Source: Juglans regia
Lineage: Eukaryota; Streptophyta; Magnoliopsida; Fagales; Juglandaceae
DNA length: 64,000 nucleotides
Direction: 5' to 3'
Assembly (NCBI RefSeq): GCF_001411555.2
Contig: NC_049903.1
Coordinates: 28,219,527-28,283,526, forward strand
Below are positions 23,093 to 35,570 of the stretch, piece after piece; position 1 is the stretch's first letter; each line of letters starts with the position of its first letter. The position numbers and the translations under genes are program-made. The notes beneath the pieces are model-generated. The model was not told the origin of the DNA and ran no database searches. It saw only the letters and a list, made by a program, of their open reading frames with translations.

Positions 23093-25443
23093 ACTACACA
23101 TTTCTTTATCATAGATATACTATTTGTATGTTATATTTTTAAATATTATATTATTTTTGGTTAGATGTGATTAAAGTTTTAGTATTTCTTTCTCACTCCT
23201 TACGGGCTTTAAATTTTAATTTCCAAACCTTGAGATTTGTTGAGGAGGTTTTAGGCATGTACCGACTTTGATTGGATAGACTTAGTAGCCATATAGCCTT
23301 CAGCTTTGATACAAAGGAGGCAGACGCTCTCTAGGTCTATTGATGACATTTTGTACTTATTATTATTATTATTATTATTATTATTTGTATAAAATGCTCT
23401 TTATTGGTCTTTGTCATTTATTCAAGAATAGCTTTCATTTTGATGCAAGATAAAAAGAGGAAGAAAGGTTGAATCAGGTACTGATATTGTCGTTTCCTGT
23501 TCTCCTCATTTAGACGGCAAAGGTAAATAGTTTGATGGCAGGTTACATGATTAATTCCGTACTATTATTTTTGTATCTGATGACATATATTCTTCGATTA
23601 TCAATGGTAGTTATGACAAGCTAACTACGGTATTCTACCCAAGAAATCAACTTGTATGTTATTTTAGAAGCATTATGTCTCTTGTTGGATTGTTTTTTGG
23701 AACTTTCTATTTTATTTTACATTATATTGTCTTGATAATGTGGAACTTCAAATGTTTTCCTTAATTAACTCTAGGTTTATTATATTTTTTTTTTGTAGAT
23801 TAATCATACTTTTCCATTATTTACACAATTTGTAGCTCTGTAGGATTGTCTAATAATGCAGGTTTTCTATGTCGGTTGATGTGTTTTTAGCATTGTAGCA
23901 ACGAACTTTGTAAAGATTGATGACGGAAGATATTTGCTATGTTTATGTATTTTATAGAGCGAGGTAAACATATTCATTTTTTTTTATTGATCTATTTTGT
24001 ATTCTTTGAAGCATTGTTTTTACAATGCAGATTATGAAAAATGTTTTTTTAACAGTCAATTACTACTAAAAGTAATTTCATGGCAGTTCTATATTTTTTT
24101 TATTATAAGTCTTTTCCCTCCTCAACCTCCTCTCATCTAATGTTCCTTTCCTCCTCCTCTTCGCCATCATTCCACTCCTCCACTCTTCCTTCTATCCTCC
24201 ACCTCTCTTCCTCCCTCCACTCTTCTCCTCCTCTCTTCCTCGTCTCTTTCACTATTCGTCCTCTCGTCCACTCTTCATTCTCTCTCCCTTCGCCCCCCCC
24301 TCTTCTCCTTTCCTTTCTTCTTTCTCCACTCTTCTTCTCCTCCATCTCTCTTTCGCCCCTCCTCCACGCCTCCACTCTTCCTCCTCTCTCCTCTTTTCCT
24401 TTTCTTCTCCTCTCTTCTTCCTCTCCTCCACTTTTTCTACTCTCTTCCTTTCCGCCTTTCTTCCTTTCCTCTTTCTCCACTCTTCCTCTCCTCCATCTCT
24501 CTTCCACCCTCCTCCACAGTTCCTCCACGCCTCCACTATTCTTCCTCTCCTCTTTTCCCCCCTCTTCTCCTCTCTTCCTTCTCCTCTTCTCCTCTCTTCC
24601 TTCTCTCCTCCACTCATTCTCATCTTTTCCTTTCCTTCTCTCCTCCACTCTTCCTCCTCGTCTCCTATCTTCCTCCTCTCCTCCACCTCTCTTCCTCCTT
24701 CCTCCGATCATCTCTTCCTCCTCTCATCCTTTCCTCCTTTCTCCCTCTCTCCACTCTTCGTCATTTCTCCCCCTCCTCCTCTCCTCCACCTCTCTTCCTC
24801 CCTCCACTTTTATCCTCCTATCTTCCTCATCTCTTTCACTCTTCGTCCTCTCTTCTCCACTCTTCATCCTTTCTCCCTTCCCCCCTCTTCTCCTCTCTTT
24901 CCTTTCCTCTTTCTCCACTCTTCCTCTCCTCCATCTCTCTTTCGCCCCTCCTCCACCCTTCCTCCACTCTTCCTCCTCTCTCCTCTTTTCCTTTTCTTCT
25001 CCTCTCGTCTTCCTCTCCTCCACTCTTTCTACTCTCTTCCTTTCCTCCTTTCTTCCTTTCCTCTTTCTCCACTCTTCCTCTCCATCTCTTTTCCGCTCCT
25101 CCTCCACATTTCCTCCACGCCTCCACTATTCTTCCTCTCCTCTTTCCCCCCCTCTTCTCCTTTCTTCCTTCTCTCATCCACTCTTCCTCCTCTCTTCCTT
25201 TCCTTCTCTCCTCCACTCTTCCTCCTCGTCTCCTATCTTCCTCCTTCCTCCCATCATTTCTTCCTCCTCTCGTCCTTTCCTCCTTTCTCCCTCTCTCCAC
25301 TCTTCCTCATATCTCCCCCTCCTCCACTCTTCCTCCTCTCTTCATTTACTCCTCTCCTCATATTCCTCCTCTTCTCTACCTCTCTTCCTCTTCTCCTTCT
25401 CGCTTCCTCTTCCTCTTCCTCCTCCCCCTCTCCTCCTCTTTTA
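23093..25443 (-). repeat. Array B unit B4
   Basis: The spacer is about 23093-24112, with an (ATT)n microsatellite at about 23359-23386. The tract, about 24113-25443, is the longest uninterrupted pyrimidine tract in the window and stays open for 471 codons in one frame. Its start matches 45478-45622 and its end matches 45133-45457 inverted; the middle is missing there at a 20-N gap. Confidence 0.88.
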
Positions 25444-27095
25444 TTACTACACATTTCTTTATCCTAGATATACTATTTGCATGTTATATATTTAAATATT
25501 ATATTATTTTTGGTTAGATGTGATTAAAGTTTTAGTATTTCTTTCTCACTCCTTACGAGTTTTAAATTTTAATTTCCAAACCTTGAGATTTGTTGAGGAG
25601 GTCTTAGGCATGTACCGACTTTGATTGGATAGATTCAGTGGCTATAGCCTTCAGCTTTGATACAAAGGAGGCAGACGCTCTGTAGGTCTATAGATGACAT
25701 TTTGTACTCATTATTATTATTATTATTATTTGTATAAAATGCTTTTTGTTGGTCTTAGTCTTTTATTCAGGAATAGCTTTCATTTTGATGCAAAGATAAA
25801 GAGATGAGGAAATGTTGAATCAGGTACTAAAATTGTCGTTTCCTATTCTCCTCATTTAGACGGCAAAGGTAAATAGTTTGATGACATGATTAATTCCGTA
25901 CTATTATTTTTGTTTCTGATGTCATATATTCTTCGATTATCAATGGTAGTTATGACAAGCTAACTACGTATTCTACCCTAGAAATCCACATGTATGTTAT
26001 GTTAGAATCATTATGTCTCTTGTTGGTTTGTTTTCTGGAACTTTCTATTTTATTTTACATTATATTGTCTTGATAATGTGGAACTTCAAATGTTTTCCTT
26101 AATTAACTCTAGGTTTATTATAGTTTTTTTGTAGATTAATCATACTTTTCCGTTATTTACAAAATTTGTAGTTCTCTAGGATTATCTAATAATGCAGGTT
26201 TTCCATGTCGATTGATGTGCTTTTAGCATTGTAGCAATGAACTTTATAAAGATTGATGACGAAAGATACTTGCTATGTTTATGTATTTTATAGAGCGAGG
26301 TAAACGTATTTTTTTTTTGATCTATTTTGTATTCTTTGAGGCATTATTTTTGCTATCATATTATGAGAAATTTTTTTTAACAGTCAGTTACTGCTACAAG
26401 TAATATCGTAGCAGAAAATTTCCTATCTTTTCTTTTTATTTCAAGTTGTTTCCCTCCTCCTCCTCATCTCTTTGTTTTCTCCTATTCTCCACTCATCCAC
26501 TCTTCCTCGTCTCCTCCACCTCTCTTCCTCCCTAAACTCTTCTCCTCATCTCTTCCTCCAGACTACACGCTTCATCCTCTCTTCATCTTCTCCTCTTCTC
26601 CTCTCTTCCTTTCCTCCATCTATCTTCCTCCCACCGCTCTTTCCTCCCTTCCTCCACTCTTCCTCCATGCCATATCTCTTTCTCCTCTATGCCTTCTCTC
26701 CTCCACTTTTCCCCTCCTCTTTCCTTTCCTCCTCTTCTCCTCTCTTCCACTTCTCCACTCTTCCTCCTCTCCTCCACCTCTTCCTCCCTCAACTCTTCTC
26801 CTCATCTCTTCCTCCTCTTCTACACGCTTCATCCCTCTTCCTCCCTCCTCTCTTCCTCCTCTCCTCCACCATCTTCCTTCTTCCACTCTTCCTCCTCACG
26901 TCATTTCCTCCCCTCCCTCTCTCCACTCTTCCTCATCTCTCATTCTCCTCCACTCTTCCTCATCTCTTCCTTTCCTCCCCTTCTCCACTTCCTCCTCTCC
27001 ATCACCTCTCTTCATTCATCCGCTCTTCCTATCCTCCTCTCTTCCTCCTTTCCTCTTCCTCTTCCTTATCCTCCTCGTCTCCTCCTTCTCTTACT
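25444..27095 (-). repeat. Array B unit B5
   Basis: The spacer is about 25444-26449, also with an (ATT)n run near 25711-25732. The pyrimidine tract is about 26450-27095. It is the inverted counterpart of array A tract 2496-3122. Confidence 0.87.
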
Positions 27096-28492
27096 ATACT
27101 ACACATTTCTTCCTCCTAGATATACTATTTGTTTCCTATATTTTTAAATATTATATTATTTTGGTTGGTTGCGATTAGACTTTTAGTATTTATTTCTCAA
27201 TCCTTACATGTTTTAAATTTTAATTTCCAAACCTTGAGAGTTGTTGAAGAGGCCTTAGGCATATGTACCAACTTTGATTAGATAGACTTAGTGGCGCCTT
27301 CAACTTTGATACAAATGAGGCAAACGCTCTCTAAGTCTATAGATGACATTTTGTACTCTTTATTTTTTTTTTTATAAAATACTCTTTGTAGGTCTTAGTC
27401 CTTTATTCAGGAATAACTTTCATTTTGATGCAAAGATAAAGAGATGATGAAAGGTTGAATTAGGTACTGACATTGTCGTTTCCTATTCTCCTCATTTAGA
27501 CGGCAAAGGTAAATATAGTTTGAATAGTTTGATGTCAGATTACATGATTAATTCCGTACTATTACTTTTTTATCTGATGAAAAATATTCTTTGATGATGT
27601 AGGGTAGTAATGACAAGCTAACTGCAGTATTCTGCCCAAGGAATCAACATGTATGTTATGTTAGAAGCATTATGTCTCTTATTGGATTGTTTTCAAGAAC
27701 TTTTTATTTTATTTTACATTATATTGTCTTGATAATGTTGAACTTCAAACGTTTTGCTTCATTAACTCTAGGTTTATTATATTTTTTTTGTAGATTAGTC
27801 ATAATTTTCCATTATTTACAAAATTTGTAGTTCTCTAGGATTGTCTAATTAATACAAGTTTTCCAAGTCGGTTGATGTGCTTTTAGCATTGTAGCAATGA
27901 ACTTTGTAAAGATTGATGACAGAAAATACTTGCTATATTTATGTATTTTATAAAGCGAGGTAAACGTATTAATGTTTATTTTATTGATCTATTTTGTGTT
28001 CTTTGATAAACTTTTTTTCAACAGTCAATATTACTGTTTTCCTTTCTTCCTCCTCTCTTCCTTTCCTCATCTTCTCTCCTCTTTTCCTTTCCATCTCTTC
28101 TCCAGTCTTGTACTCCTTCACCTCTCTTCCTCTGCACTCATTCACCTCTCTTCCTCCTCTCCTCCACCTATCTTCCTCCCTCAACTCTTCTCCTATCTTC
28201 CTCATCTTCTCCACTCTTCATGTCCTCCATCTGTCTTCCTCCCTCCATTAGTATTCCTCCTCTCTCCGTCAGACACACTTCCACATCTCTCCCTATCCTC
28301 CTCCACTCTTCCTCCTCTCTTTCACTCTTGCTCATTTCTTCATTTCTTCCTCTCTTCCTCTGCCTGCTCTCCTCCACCTCTCTTCATTCCTCTACTGTTC
28401 ATCTCCTTATCTCTTCCCCCTTTGCTCTTCCTCTTCTCGTCCTCGCTTCCTTTTCCTCATCCTCCTCCTCCTCCTCTTCTCATTTTCTTAAC
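27096..28492 (-). repeat. Array B unit B6
   Basis: The spacer is about 27096-28035 and the pyrimidine tract about 28036-28492. It is the inverted counterpart of array A tract 1021-1515. The spacer end is shortened here relative to A1 (GATAAACTTTTTTTCAACAG). Confidence 0.86.
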
Positions 28493-29765
28493 ATATTTCT
28501 TCCTCCTAGATATATACTATTTGTATGTTATATTTTAAAATATTATATTATTTTTGGTTGGGGATGTTATTAGACTTTTAGTATTTCTTTCTCAATCCAT
28601 ACAAGTTTTAAATTTTAATTTCCAAAACATATGATCTGTTGAGGAGGCGTTAGGCATGTACAACTTTGATTTGATAGACTTAGTGGCCAACCTTCAACTA
28701 TGATACAAAGGAGGTAGACGCTCTCTAGGTCTATAGATGACATTTTGTACTCATTATTATTATTTTTTTTTGTATAAAATACTTTTTATAGGTTGTACTT
28801 CTTTATTCAAGAATACCTTTAATTTTGATGCAAAGATGAAGGCATGAAGAAAGGTTGATTTAGATACTGTTATGGTCGTTTCCTATTCAAAATTATTTTT
28901 CTCATTTAGACGCAAAGGTAAATATTAATTCCGTACCATTACTTTTATATCTGATGACATATATTCTTCAATGATGCATTGACAACTTTCAAAGACTATA
29001 TTATGACAAGCTAACTGAGGTATTCTACCTAAGGAATCAACATGTATGTTATGTTAGAAACATTATGTCTTTTATTGGATTGTTTTCAGAAACTTTTTAT
29101 TTTATCATTAACTCTAGGTCTGTTATATTTCTTTGTAGGTTAATCATATTTTTCCATTATTTGCAAAAATTTGTAGTTCTCTAGGATTGTCTAATAATGC
29201 AGGTTTTTCATGCTAGTTAATGTGCTTTTAGCATTGTAGCAATGAACTTTGTAAAGATTGATGACGGAAGATACTTGCTATGTTTATGTTTATGTATTGA
29301 TCTATTTTGTGTTCTTTCAAACATTATTTTTTCAATGCATATTATGAGGAACTTTTTTTTAACAGTCAATTACTACTAAAAGTAATATCATAACATAAAC
29401 TTTCCTATATTTTTTTTTATTACAAGTTTTTTCCCCTCCTCTCCTCCACTCTTCATTTACTCATCTCCTCCACTCTTCCTCATGTCCTCCACCTCTCTTC
29501 CTCCCTCCACTCTCCTACTCCCCCCTCTTCTTCCTTTCCTCCACTCTTCCTTTCCTTCATCTCTCTTCCTCTTCTCCTCCTCCACCTACACACCTCCATT
29601 CCTCATCCTCTTCTCCTCTCTTCCTCCTCATCCTTTCAGGACTTTTCCTCTCTTCATTTCCTCCTCTCATCCACCTTTCTCTCTTCCTTCCTCCACTCTT
29701 CCTCTCCTCCTGTCTTTCTCCTCTCTCTTCCTCTTCTCCTTTCTTAACACATTTCTTCCTCCTTT
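28493..29765 (-). repeat. Array B unit B7
   Basis: The spacer is about 28493-29430 and the shorter pyrimidine tract about 29431-29765. Position 29506 corresponds to base 1 of the window in the inverted array A copy, so the mirrored region probably continues left of the window. Confidence 0.83.
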
Positions 29766-30907
29766 TTGTCTGTTATGTTTTTAAATATTATATTATTTTT
29801 GGTTGGAGATGTGATTAGACTTTTTGTATTTCTTTCTCAATCCTTACAAGCTTTAAATTTTAATTTCCAAAACCTTGAGATCTATTGAGGAGTCCTTAGG
29901 CATGTACAACTTTGATTGGATAGACTCAGTGGCCAACGCTCAGCTTAAGGGGAGGCAAACGCTTTCTGTCTAGAAATGACATTTTGTGCTCATGATTTTT
30001 TTATATAAAATACCATTCTTCATCCTTTGTATACATTCATTTTGATAGCAAATGTAAATAGTTTGATGGCAGATTACATGATTAATTTCGTACTATTTTT
30101 TTTTTTTTATCTTATGACATATATCCTTCAATGATGAAGGGTAAATTACACACTTTACATTGACAGTTTCAGTTACTATATTATGACAAGCTAACTGCAG
30201 TATTCTTCCCAAAGAATCAACAGATATGTTATGTTAAAAGCTTTAACATAACATATCTTAATAATGTGGAAGTTTCAACGTTATCCTTCACTAGGAATTT
30301 TTACTAATCAACTCTTGCTACTAGTTTTCCCTCTTCCTATCTTCCTCCCCTTTCCTTCTCGTCCTTGTCCTCAACTCTCCTCTCTTCCTTTCTCCACTCC
30401 TCCTCTTCATCCTCTCTTCCACCTCTCTTCTTCTCTCCACTCTGTCTCCTCCTCTCTTTCTTTCATCTACTCTTCCTCCTCTCCTCCTTTCAATATTATA
30501 TAACGAGCTAACTATGGTATTCTACCCAAAGAATCAGCTGGTATATTATGTTAGAAGGTTTATGTCTCTTATTGGATCCATTGTTTTCAATTTTTTTGTA
30601 CATTTTATTGTCTTTATAATGTGGAAGTTCAAACGTTTTTCTTCATTTAACTCTAGGTTCATTGTATTTCTTTGAAGATTAATCATACTTTTTCATTAGT
30701 TGTAAAATTTGTGGTTCTCTAGGACTAATAATGCGGGTAAGCCGAATTGATGCGATTTTAGTATTGGAGCAATGAACTTTGTAAAGATTGATTGCAGAAG
30801 ATACTTGCTATGTTTATGTATTTTATAGAGCTAGGTAAATGTATTAAGGTATTTTTATTGATCTATTTTGTGTTCTTTTAGGCATTATTTTTGCATTGCA
30901 TATTATC
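29766..30907 (-). repeat. Array B degenerate terminal units
   Basis: A shortened spacer (29766-30319), a short impure pyrimidine tract (about 30320-30490) and another partial spacer (30491-30907) diverge clearly from the family. The array ends within the GCATTGCATATTAT segment, directly against Gypsy-type sequence. Confidence 0.75.
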
Positions 30908-31589
30908 AGGGCTTAACCTAAGGCATCCCAACAGAATATAGGCTCATTCACTCCGTGACCCAATAAATGTGTCGATACAAGAAGGTCAGCTGACGGAGTT
31001 GGCACTTGCGGGGTCGCCCGAGAAAATACTTACACTCCAAGTGCCCTTGAATCGCTTTGGGAATTCTGGAGCATGTCCCCAAATCCTATTGCGTCCCCCT
31101 GAACTTGACTTATATCCTTTATCAGGCTCACCAAGAGAAAAAACAAAAAAAATATACTGAGGAAAAAACAGAGCGAATGACGAACAAAAAAGAAAGATAA
31201 TTTTATTAATAAGTCACAACGTATATCAAGCAAGAGTCGCAAGGGCGTCCAAAGATACTCATTCAGAGTTCTTTACAAGAAAAGGAAATAATGTGTCTAG
31301 CTTTACAAACAGAGCTGCATGAACAAAAACTAAGGTACGAGAGCAATAGGATTATGCTTGAGAATTGGGGTCCAGCACAGGTGCATTAGGGGGTCAAGAG
31401 CTTCAGAATTGGAAGAGATGCCCAAGGTGCAGCCATGCTTGAGCGCGTCAGGGTCTAGAGGGAGGTTACGGGGGTCAAGGGCTCTTAAGTGTGCCTCTGG
31501 GGCTCCGGAGTCTGCCTGAGGGTTCTCAAAGATGTGGTCTCCTTTTGAGGCATTCAATGTATTCATACGACCAAGCCTAGTCGCGGACG
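30908..31589. other. Unassigned retroelement-like sequence
   Basis: No convincing gene is present. It contains polyadenine-rich stretches (CCAAGAGAAAAAACAAAAAA near 31130) and short open frames without recognisable domains. Composition is like the Gypsy-type sequence to its right, so it is probably untranslated or LTR-like retroelement DNA. Confidence 0.45.
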
Positions 31590-32770
31590 AACATAGCCAA
31601 CCTCAACTACCCTGCCAAGAAGGGACAACCTCCTGAACTTGAGACAAATTGCTTCGTAGATCTTCAATGACCACCGCCTGGGTGTCTAGCCTTTAAATCA
31701 TCGGATCTCCTCTTCTCTTGGTCGGCAGGGGCTTGGGCGAGAGAGCTCCAACGAGTCTTCCTTTCCTTTCAAAGATGCAGAAAGCAAGCCACTGGGCCTC
31801 AGAGTCTCGACTGCCCCTTCAAGTTGGCATTCTCTCACTGCAACTGGCTCAATGATTCCTCAACAGCCACCACCTCTGCAGTCAGTTCATCAAGTGACCC
31901 CTCGGCCGATCTCCTCGTTGCCGATGTAGTAAGGATTACGAACCAACTTGGCTTGCTCGTCCGCCGTGACAAGCTTGGCTTTTAATGCCTTCTGCCGAAG
32001 ATGGAGTTCCTTAACCTATTACCCTCTTTTTGTGAGCAAGCTGAACTTTCACTAGTAGGCAATAAAAGCAAAAGAAGGAGCAGTCAACGTAAGACTCCTA
32101 AGTAATAAAACAACAAAAAATAACAAACCAATGCCAAAAACTCCTAAGTAAAACCAATGCTAGAGCTCCTCCCCCCTATGATCGAGCGGAGAGAGGAATG
32201 ACCTCCACAAGGCTCTCTTCGGGGGATGGCCGGTTAGTTACCCCTTCGACAAGGCTAATGGAGGGCAAGGTGAAAAGGTGGCCCTCGGTGGCAGATGGAA
32301 GTTCTTCGACGGGACTTTGAGGCCCACCCTCTCTCACTGGAGCTCCGCGAACTATTTTCCTTGTTCCTCACCTCCATGACCGCCTCAACTCGACCAACTT
32401 TGACTCCACCCCTCCAGAGGTTCTCTCGACAGGCTCCTCAGTCAAGGCAAGAAGGGCTTAGAGGAAGAAAACCCCTCCATACTTGGACTAGAACCCCCTG
32501 AGTGATCCTCAGCAGCACCCTCGATGGCAGACTGCCCGTAGATGGGGAGGAGGGGATCATCTCCACGTTCACCGGTGCGGCTGGCACAGTGGAGACTACA
32601 ACCATGACAAGCCAGGTGGAGCGGCCGGTGCCTCCAAGACGGCCAATACTCCAAGACAACAAGGCTTTTTCCTCCCTGGCTACTTGGTGGATTCAAATGA
32701 CGGATGGATGGGTTGGCCGTGGGGGAGGCACAAATGGTGGAGGGCGTCGTGCCTCAATCAGTGCCCAGTA
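31590..32770 (-). repeat. Inverted repeat within the spacer, left arm
   Basis: The reverse complement matches 33050-34490. Shared landmarks include the GATTCAAATGACGGATGGATG block (near 32691 versus 33091-33113), the ACCACCGCCTGGGTGTCTAG block (31670 versus about 34410), and TGATCGAGCGGAG (near 32180 versus about 33828). Minus-strand reading gives a basic coiled-coil-like segment (QKALKAKLVTADEQAKLVRN) of the kind found in ORF1/gag-like proteins of plant Gypsy elements. Confidence 0.8.
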
Positions 32771-33049
32771 GGGTTGGGCAAAATTTTCGATTTTTCGACT
32801 CTGGCCGAGTGACTTACAATTTGTTATGAACTCCAGGAGGTGGCTCGCGACAACCTCAGGTGACGGCAGACGGTAGGGAACTGGGGGAGGTGAACTTCAC
32901 GAAGCATAGTGTGGACTATGGAGACAAAGGGAACTGGGAAACTGTTGTGCGAAAGTGAGGGGAAAGACGTCGTTTACTTTTCTCCCCTATGTTTTGGATC
33001 CGCTTGAGCGAAACAACTTCGAACTACGATATTTATTTTTTAAAAAACA
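32771..33049. other. Loop between the inverted arms
   Basis: About 280 bp of single-copy sequence at the centre of the inverted repeat. No gene or motif was recognised. Confidence 0.6.
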
Positions 33050-34490
33050 ACGCATCAAAACTCCACCATTTGTGCCTCCCCCACTGCCCACCCCATCCAT
33101 CCGTCATTTGAATCCACCAAGTAGGTAGGGAAGAAAAAACCCTACTGTCCCGGAGGTACTGGTTGTCCTAGAGGCACCGATTGTTTCTCCTTTTGCAGCC
33201 AGTTTGACCACCTGGCCTATCATGGTCGCAATCCCAGGTGCGCTAACCGCAGGCCCATTGAGGCCCGCACAGATTGCCTCTCGTGGCAAATATGATCCCT
33301 CCTCCCATCTACGGGGCAGTCCACCATCGAGGGTCAAGTCTTCGAGGGTGCTACTGAGGATCACTCAGGGGGTTCCAGTCCAAGTATGGAAGGGTTTTGT
33401 CTTCCTCTAAGTCCGTGCCCAGTCTTCCTCTAAGTCCGTGCCCAGCCGCCACCAGAAGGCCCTAATCTTGCCACTGCCACTATTGAGATCCCGGTGGTCT
33501 CAACCGAGGAGCCTGTTGGGAGAACTTCTAAAAGGCTTCGGGTGGAGACAAAGTTGGTTGTGGTTCCCTGACCTTGCTGCGGAGAAGAATGCCGCTGCTC
33601 TCTCTCCCGTGTCGGTCACCGGTTCTCCAGTTGTTGAAGTAGAGGCAGTCATGCAAGCAAGGAGCAAGGGAGAGTTCCCAGAGCTCTAGTGGCCCCTCAA
33701 AGTCCGCGCGAAGACCTTCTTTCTTTTTGCCATCAAGGGCCCTTCTCTCCCCGCCCTCCATTAGCTTGCCGAGGGGGTCATGGGCATCATCGGAGATGTA
33801 GGGGTAACTAATTGGCCATTCCTATCTCCGCTCGATCACAGGAAGGAGGAGCTTGAGCAGAGTCTCTCAAACGGGTGACTGGTTTGTTATTTTCTGTTGT
33901 TTTATTTATTACTTAGGAGTCTTGCGCTGATTATTCCCCCTTTTTGCTTTTATTGCTAACAGGGTGCATCTTGGTTGGCTACCTTTATTGTGGACAGCTA
34001 GGAAGCCTTCGAAGCCATCGAGGGTGCGCCAAGCCCTTTGCTCGCTGGTGTGCGCCCTATGATGTGCTCGGGGGGAAAAGGAAGAAGAGAAGGAGCTGCT
34101 GGAAGTGGAGCTAGTGAAAGCCCAACTTGCTCACAAAAAGAGCCGAAGGCAGGTTAAGCAACTCCGTCGTCGGTGGAAGGCATTAAAAAGCCAAGCTTGT
34201 CACTGCGAACGAGCAAGGTGAGTTGGCTTGTAACGAAGTCCTTACTACATCGACGACGAGGAGCAATTGGATAAAGACTAGCAGTCCCTTTTTGCAACTT
34301 TGAAAAGACAAGAACACTCGTTGGCAGTCACCCAAGCCACCACTGACTAAGAGAAGAGGAGGTTCGGCCAAGCATCAGATGATTTAGGTAGTTGAGAAGA
34401 GGCTGGACGCCCAGGCGGTGGTCATTGAAGATTTGTAGAGCGACCTATCTCAAGTTCAGGAGGTTGTTCCCCACTTAGCAGGGTAGCTTA
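33050..34490 (+). repeat. Inverted repeat within the spacer, right arm
   Basis: Partner of 31590-32770, longer because of internal insertions. Plus-strand reading near 34075-34210 gives KELLEVELVKAQLAHKKSRR followed by a basic segment, a degenerate copy of the coiled-coil ORF seen in reverse on the left arm. Stops are frequent, so it is non-functional. Confidence 0.78.
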
Positions 34491-35051
34491 GGTCGGCTGT
34501 GTTCGTCCACAACCAGACTTGTTCATACAGAGGTTGGGCTAAGTCATTGAGTAGCTGAGGCGACCCACTCTCCAACGTGGGAGGGATGAGATGGCCCTAA
34601 GGCGTATCTCGCAAAGGATGTAGTTTACTTGGCAGTTTGGGTCTACTCGTTCCCGCCTGTTGACGTTCATGAAGAAGGTAAATATCGGGCAGCCGAAGGC
34701 TGGCCCACTCTCCACCGCTAGAAGGATAGAGTAGCCTTAGGCGTAACTGATCTCTTTGGTACCTCGCAGGGAGGTAAGTAGTCGTCGATAGAGATTACAT
34801 TAGTGGAGATTATATTGACAGAGATTATGTTGATGGTGTAAGGATTTGAGATAGGCGAGACACATTTTATCCTTGAAAAAACAACATTCTTTTATTAACA
34901 GAATTTATGCTAACAAGATGGAAATATAAATTACAAGTCACAAGGTTCTTTCGTAGTGAAACTCCCGCAGATGCTTTGTGGACCATGTGCACCCCACCGC
35001 CCCTGAGTTTCAATTTCGCGTGTAGCACTCCCGCGCTAGGACCTGTTCTCC
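34491..35051. other. Unassigned retroelement sequence
   Basis: No gene is supported. It contains two related stretches, CCCACTCTCCAACGTGGGAGG (34567) and CCCACTCTCCACCGCTAGAAGG (34703), and short repeats of GAGATTA near 34793-34830. It is probably non-coding Gypsy sequence. Confidence 0.4.
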
Positions 35052-35570
35052 TCAAACTTCTCCCACACCCTGAGAGGTCGGGAAATTCGTTACCGCCCTT
35101 AGGCTGTTGAGGGTCGGTCTGCCAATTATGGGGTTGTATGACAAAGGAGCCTTCATGACTAGGAAGTAGACCATGACAGAGCCGTTCAAGGGGAGTTGCC
35201 TGCTAAGACAGACATCGTGATAGTTCCGACCAGCTGGACCATGTCCTCGGAGAAACCTTTCAGCAGCATAGGGGCTGGTTGGAGTCGAGAGGCATCTATT
35301 CTCATCCATGTAAAGGCTTCCCATAATAGAATGTTTTTCTGAGCTGCCATTGTGTCAATAAGGATCCTCCCAATGGTGAAGTTGACGACCAGCATAGTTA
35401 CAACTAGGGTGTCGTCGTTCAGGTAGAGGATCCCCTCCAAAGGAAATAGTTGGGGTCGGGTTGTTTCTTGTGTACTTGGTGGTTGCCGAATACATTTCTT
35501 GGTATCTCACTCGTCTAGCGTTCGCCTTTTGCCCAAATGAGGTTGCTCCCCCCTGGCGAACCCCCAACGA
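35052..35570 (-). pseudogene. Gypsy retropepsin (protease) remnant
   Basis: Minus-strand frames give a Gypsy protease region. LNDDTLVVTMLVVNFTIGRI is followed by LIDTMAAQKNILLWEAFTWM where the family normally has a D-T/N-G-S-S active site before the LFWEAF segment, so the catalytic Gly is lost. It continues through LKGFSEDMVQLVGTITMSVL and SYNPIIGRPTLNSLRAVTNF, the conserved flap and ILGR regions, to GVGEV. A frame shift separates the two halves near 35200-35330. Nothing recognisable as reverse transcriptase follows. Confidence 0.78.

Larger units (their letters stand above)
14897..25368 (+). repeat. Left arm of large inverted duplication
   Basis: This stretch is the inverted copy of 45133-54917. 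The coordinate sum of matching points is 69731 from 24080 down to 20357, 69732 at 18206, 69743 at 15990-16772 and 69813 at 14901. There is thus almost no net length change over several kilobases. Open frames compared at 22.0-23.0 kb are identical codon for codon with their partners at 46.7-47.7 kb. The arm spans the clathrin pseudogene block and the first four pyrimidine tracts of array B. On the right side about 0.8 kb is missing at the 20-N gap. Confidence 0.9.
17995..30907 (-). repeat. Satellite array B, pyrimidine on + strand
   Basis: The same compound family as arrays A and C but in opposite orientation: C/T-only tracts alternate with AT-rich spacers. Seven clear tracts and one short degenerate one are visible, and units decay toward the right end. 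The left boundary with block U is within TAATGTGGAACTTCAAACG. The right boundary is within GCATATTAT at about 30907. Its outer part mirrors array C and its inner part mirrors array A. Confidence 0.93.

Noticed and set aside
24080..25495. 471-codon open frame, Ser/Pro/Leu/Phe-rich
   Set aside because: It lies on the pyrimidine strand of a satellite tract where stop codons are rare by composition. All frames show similar low-complexity products, and length changes with tract length.
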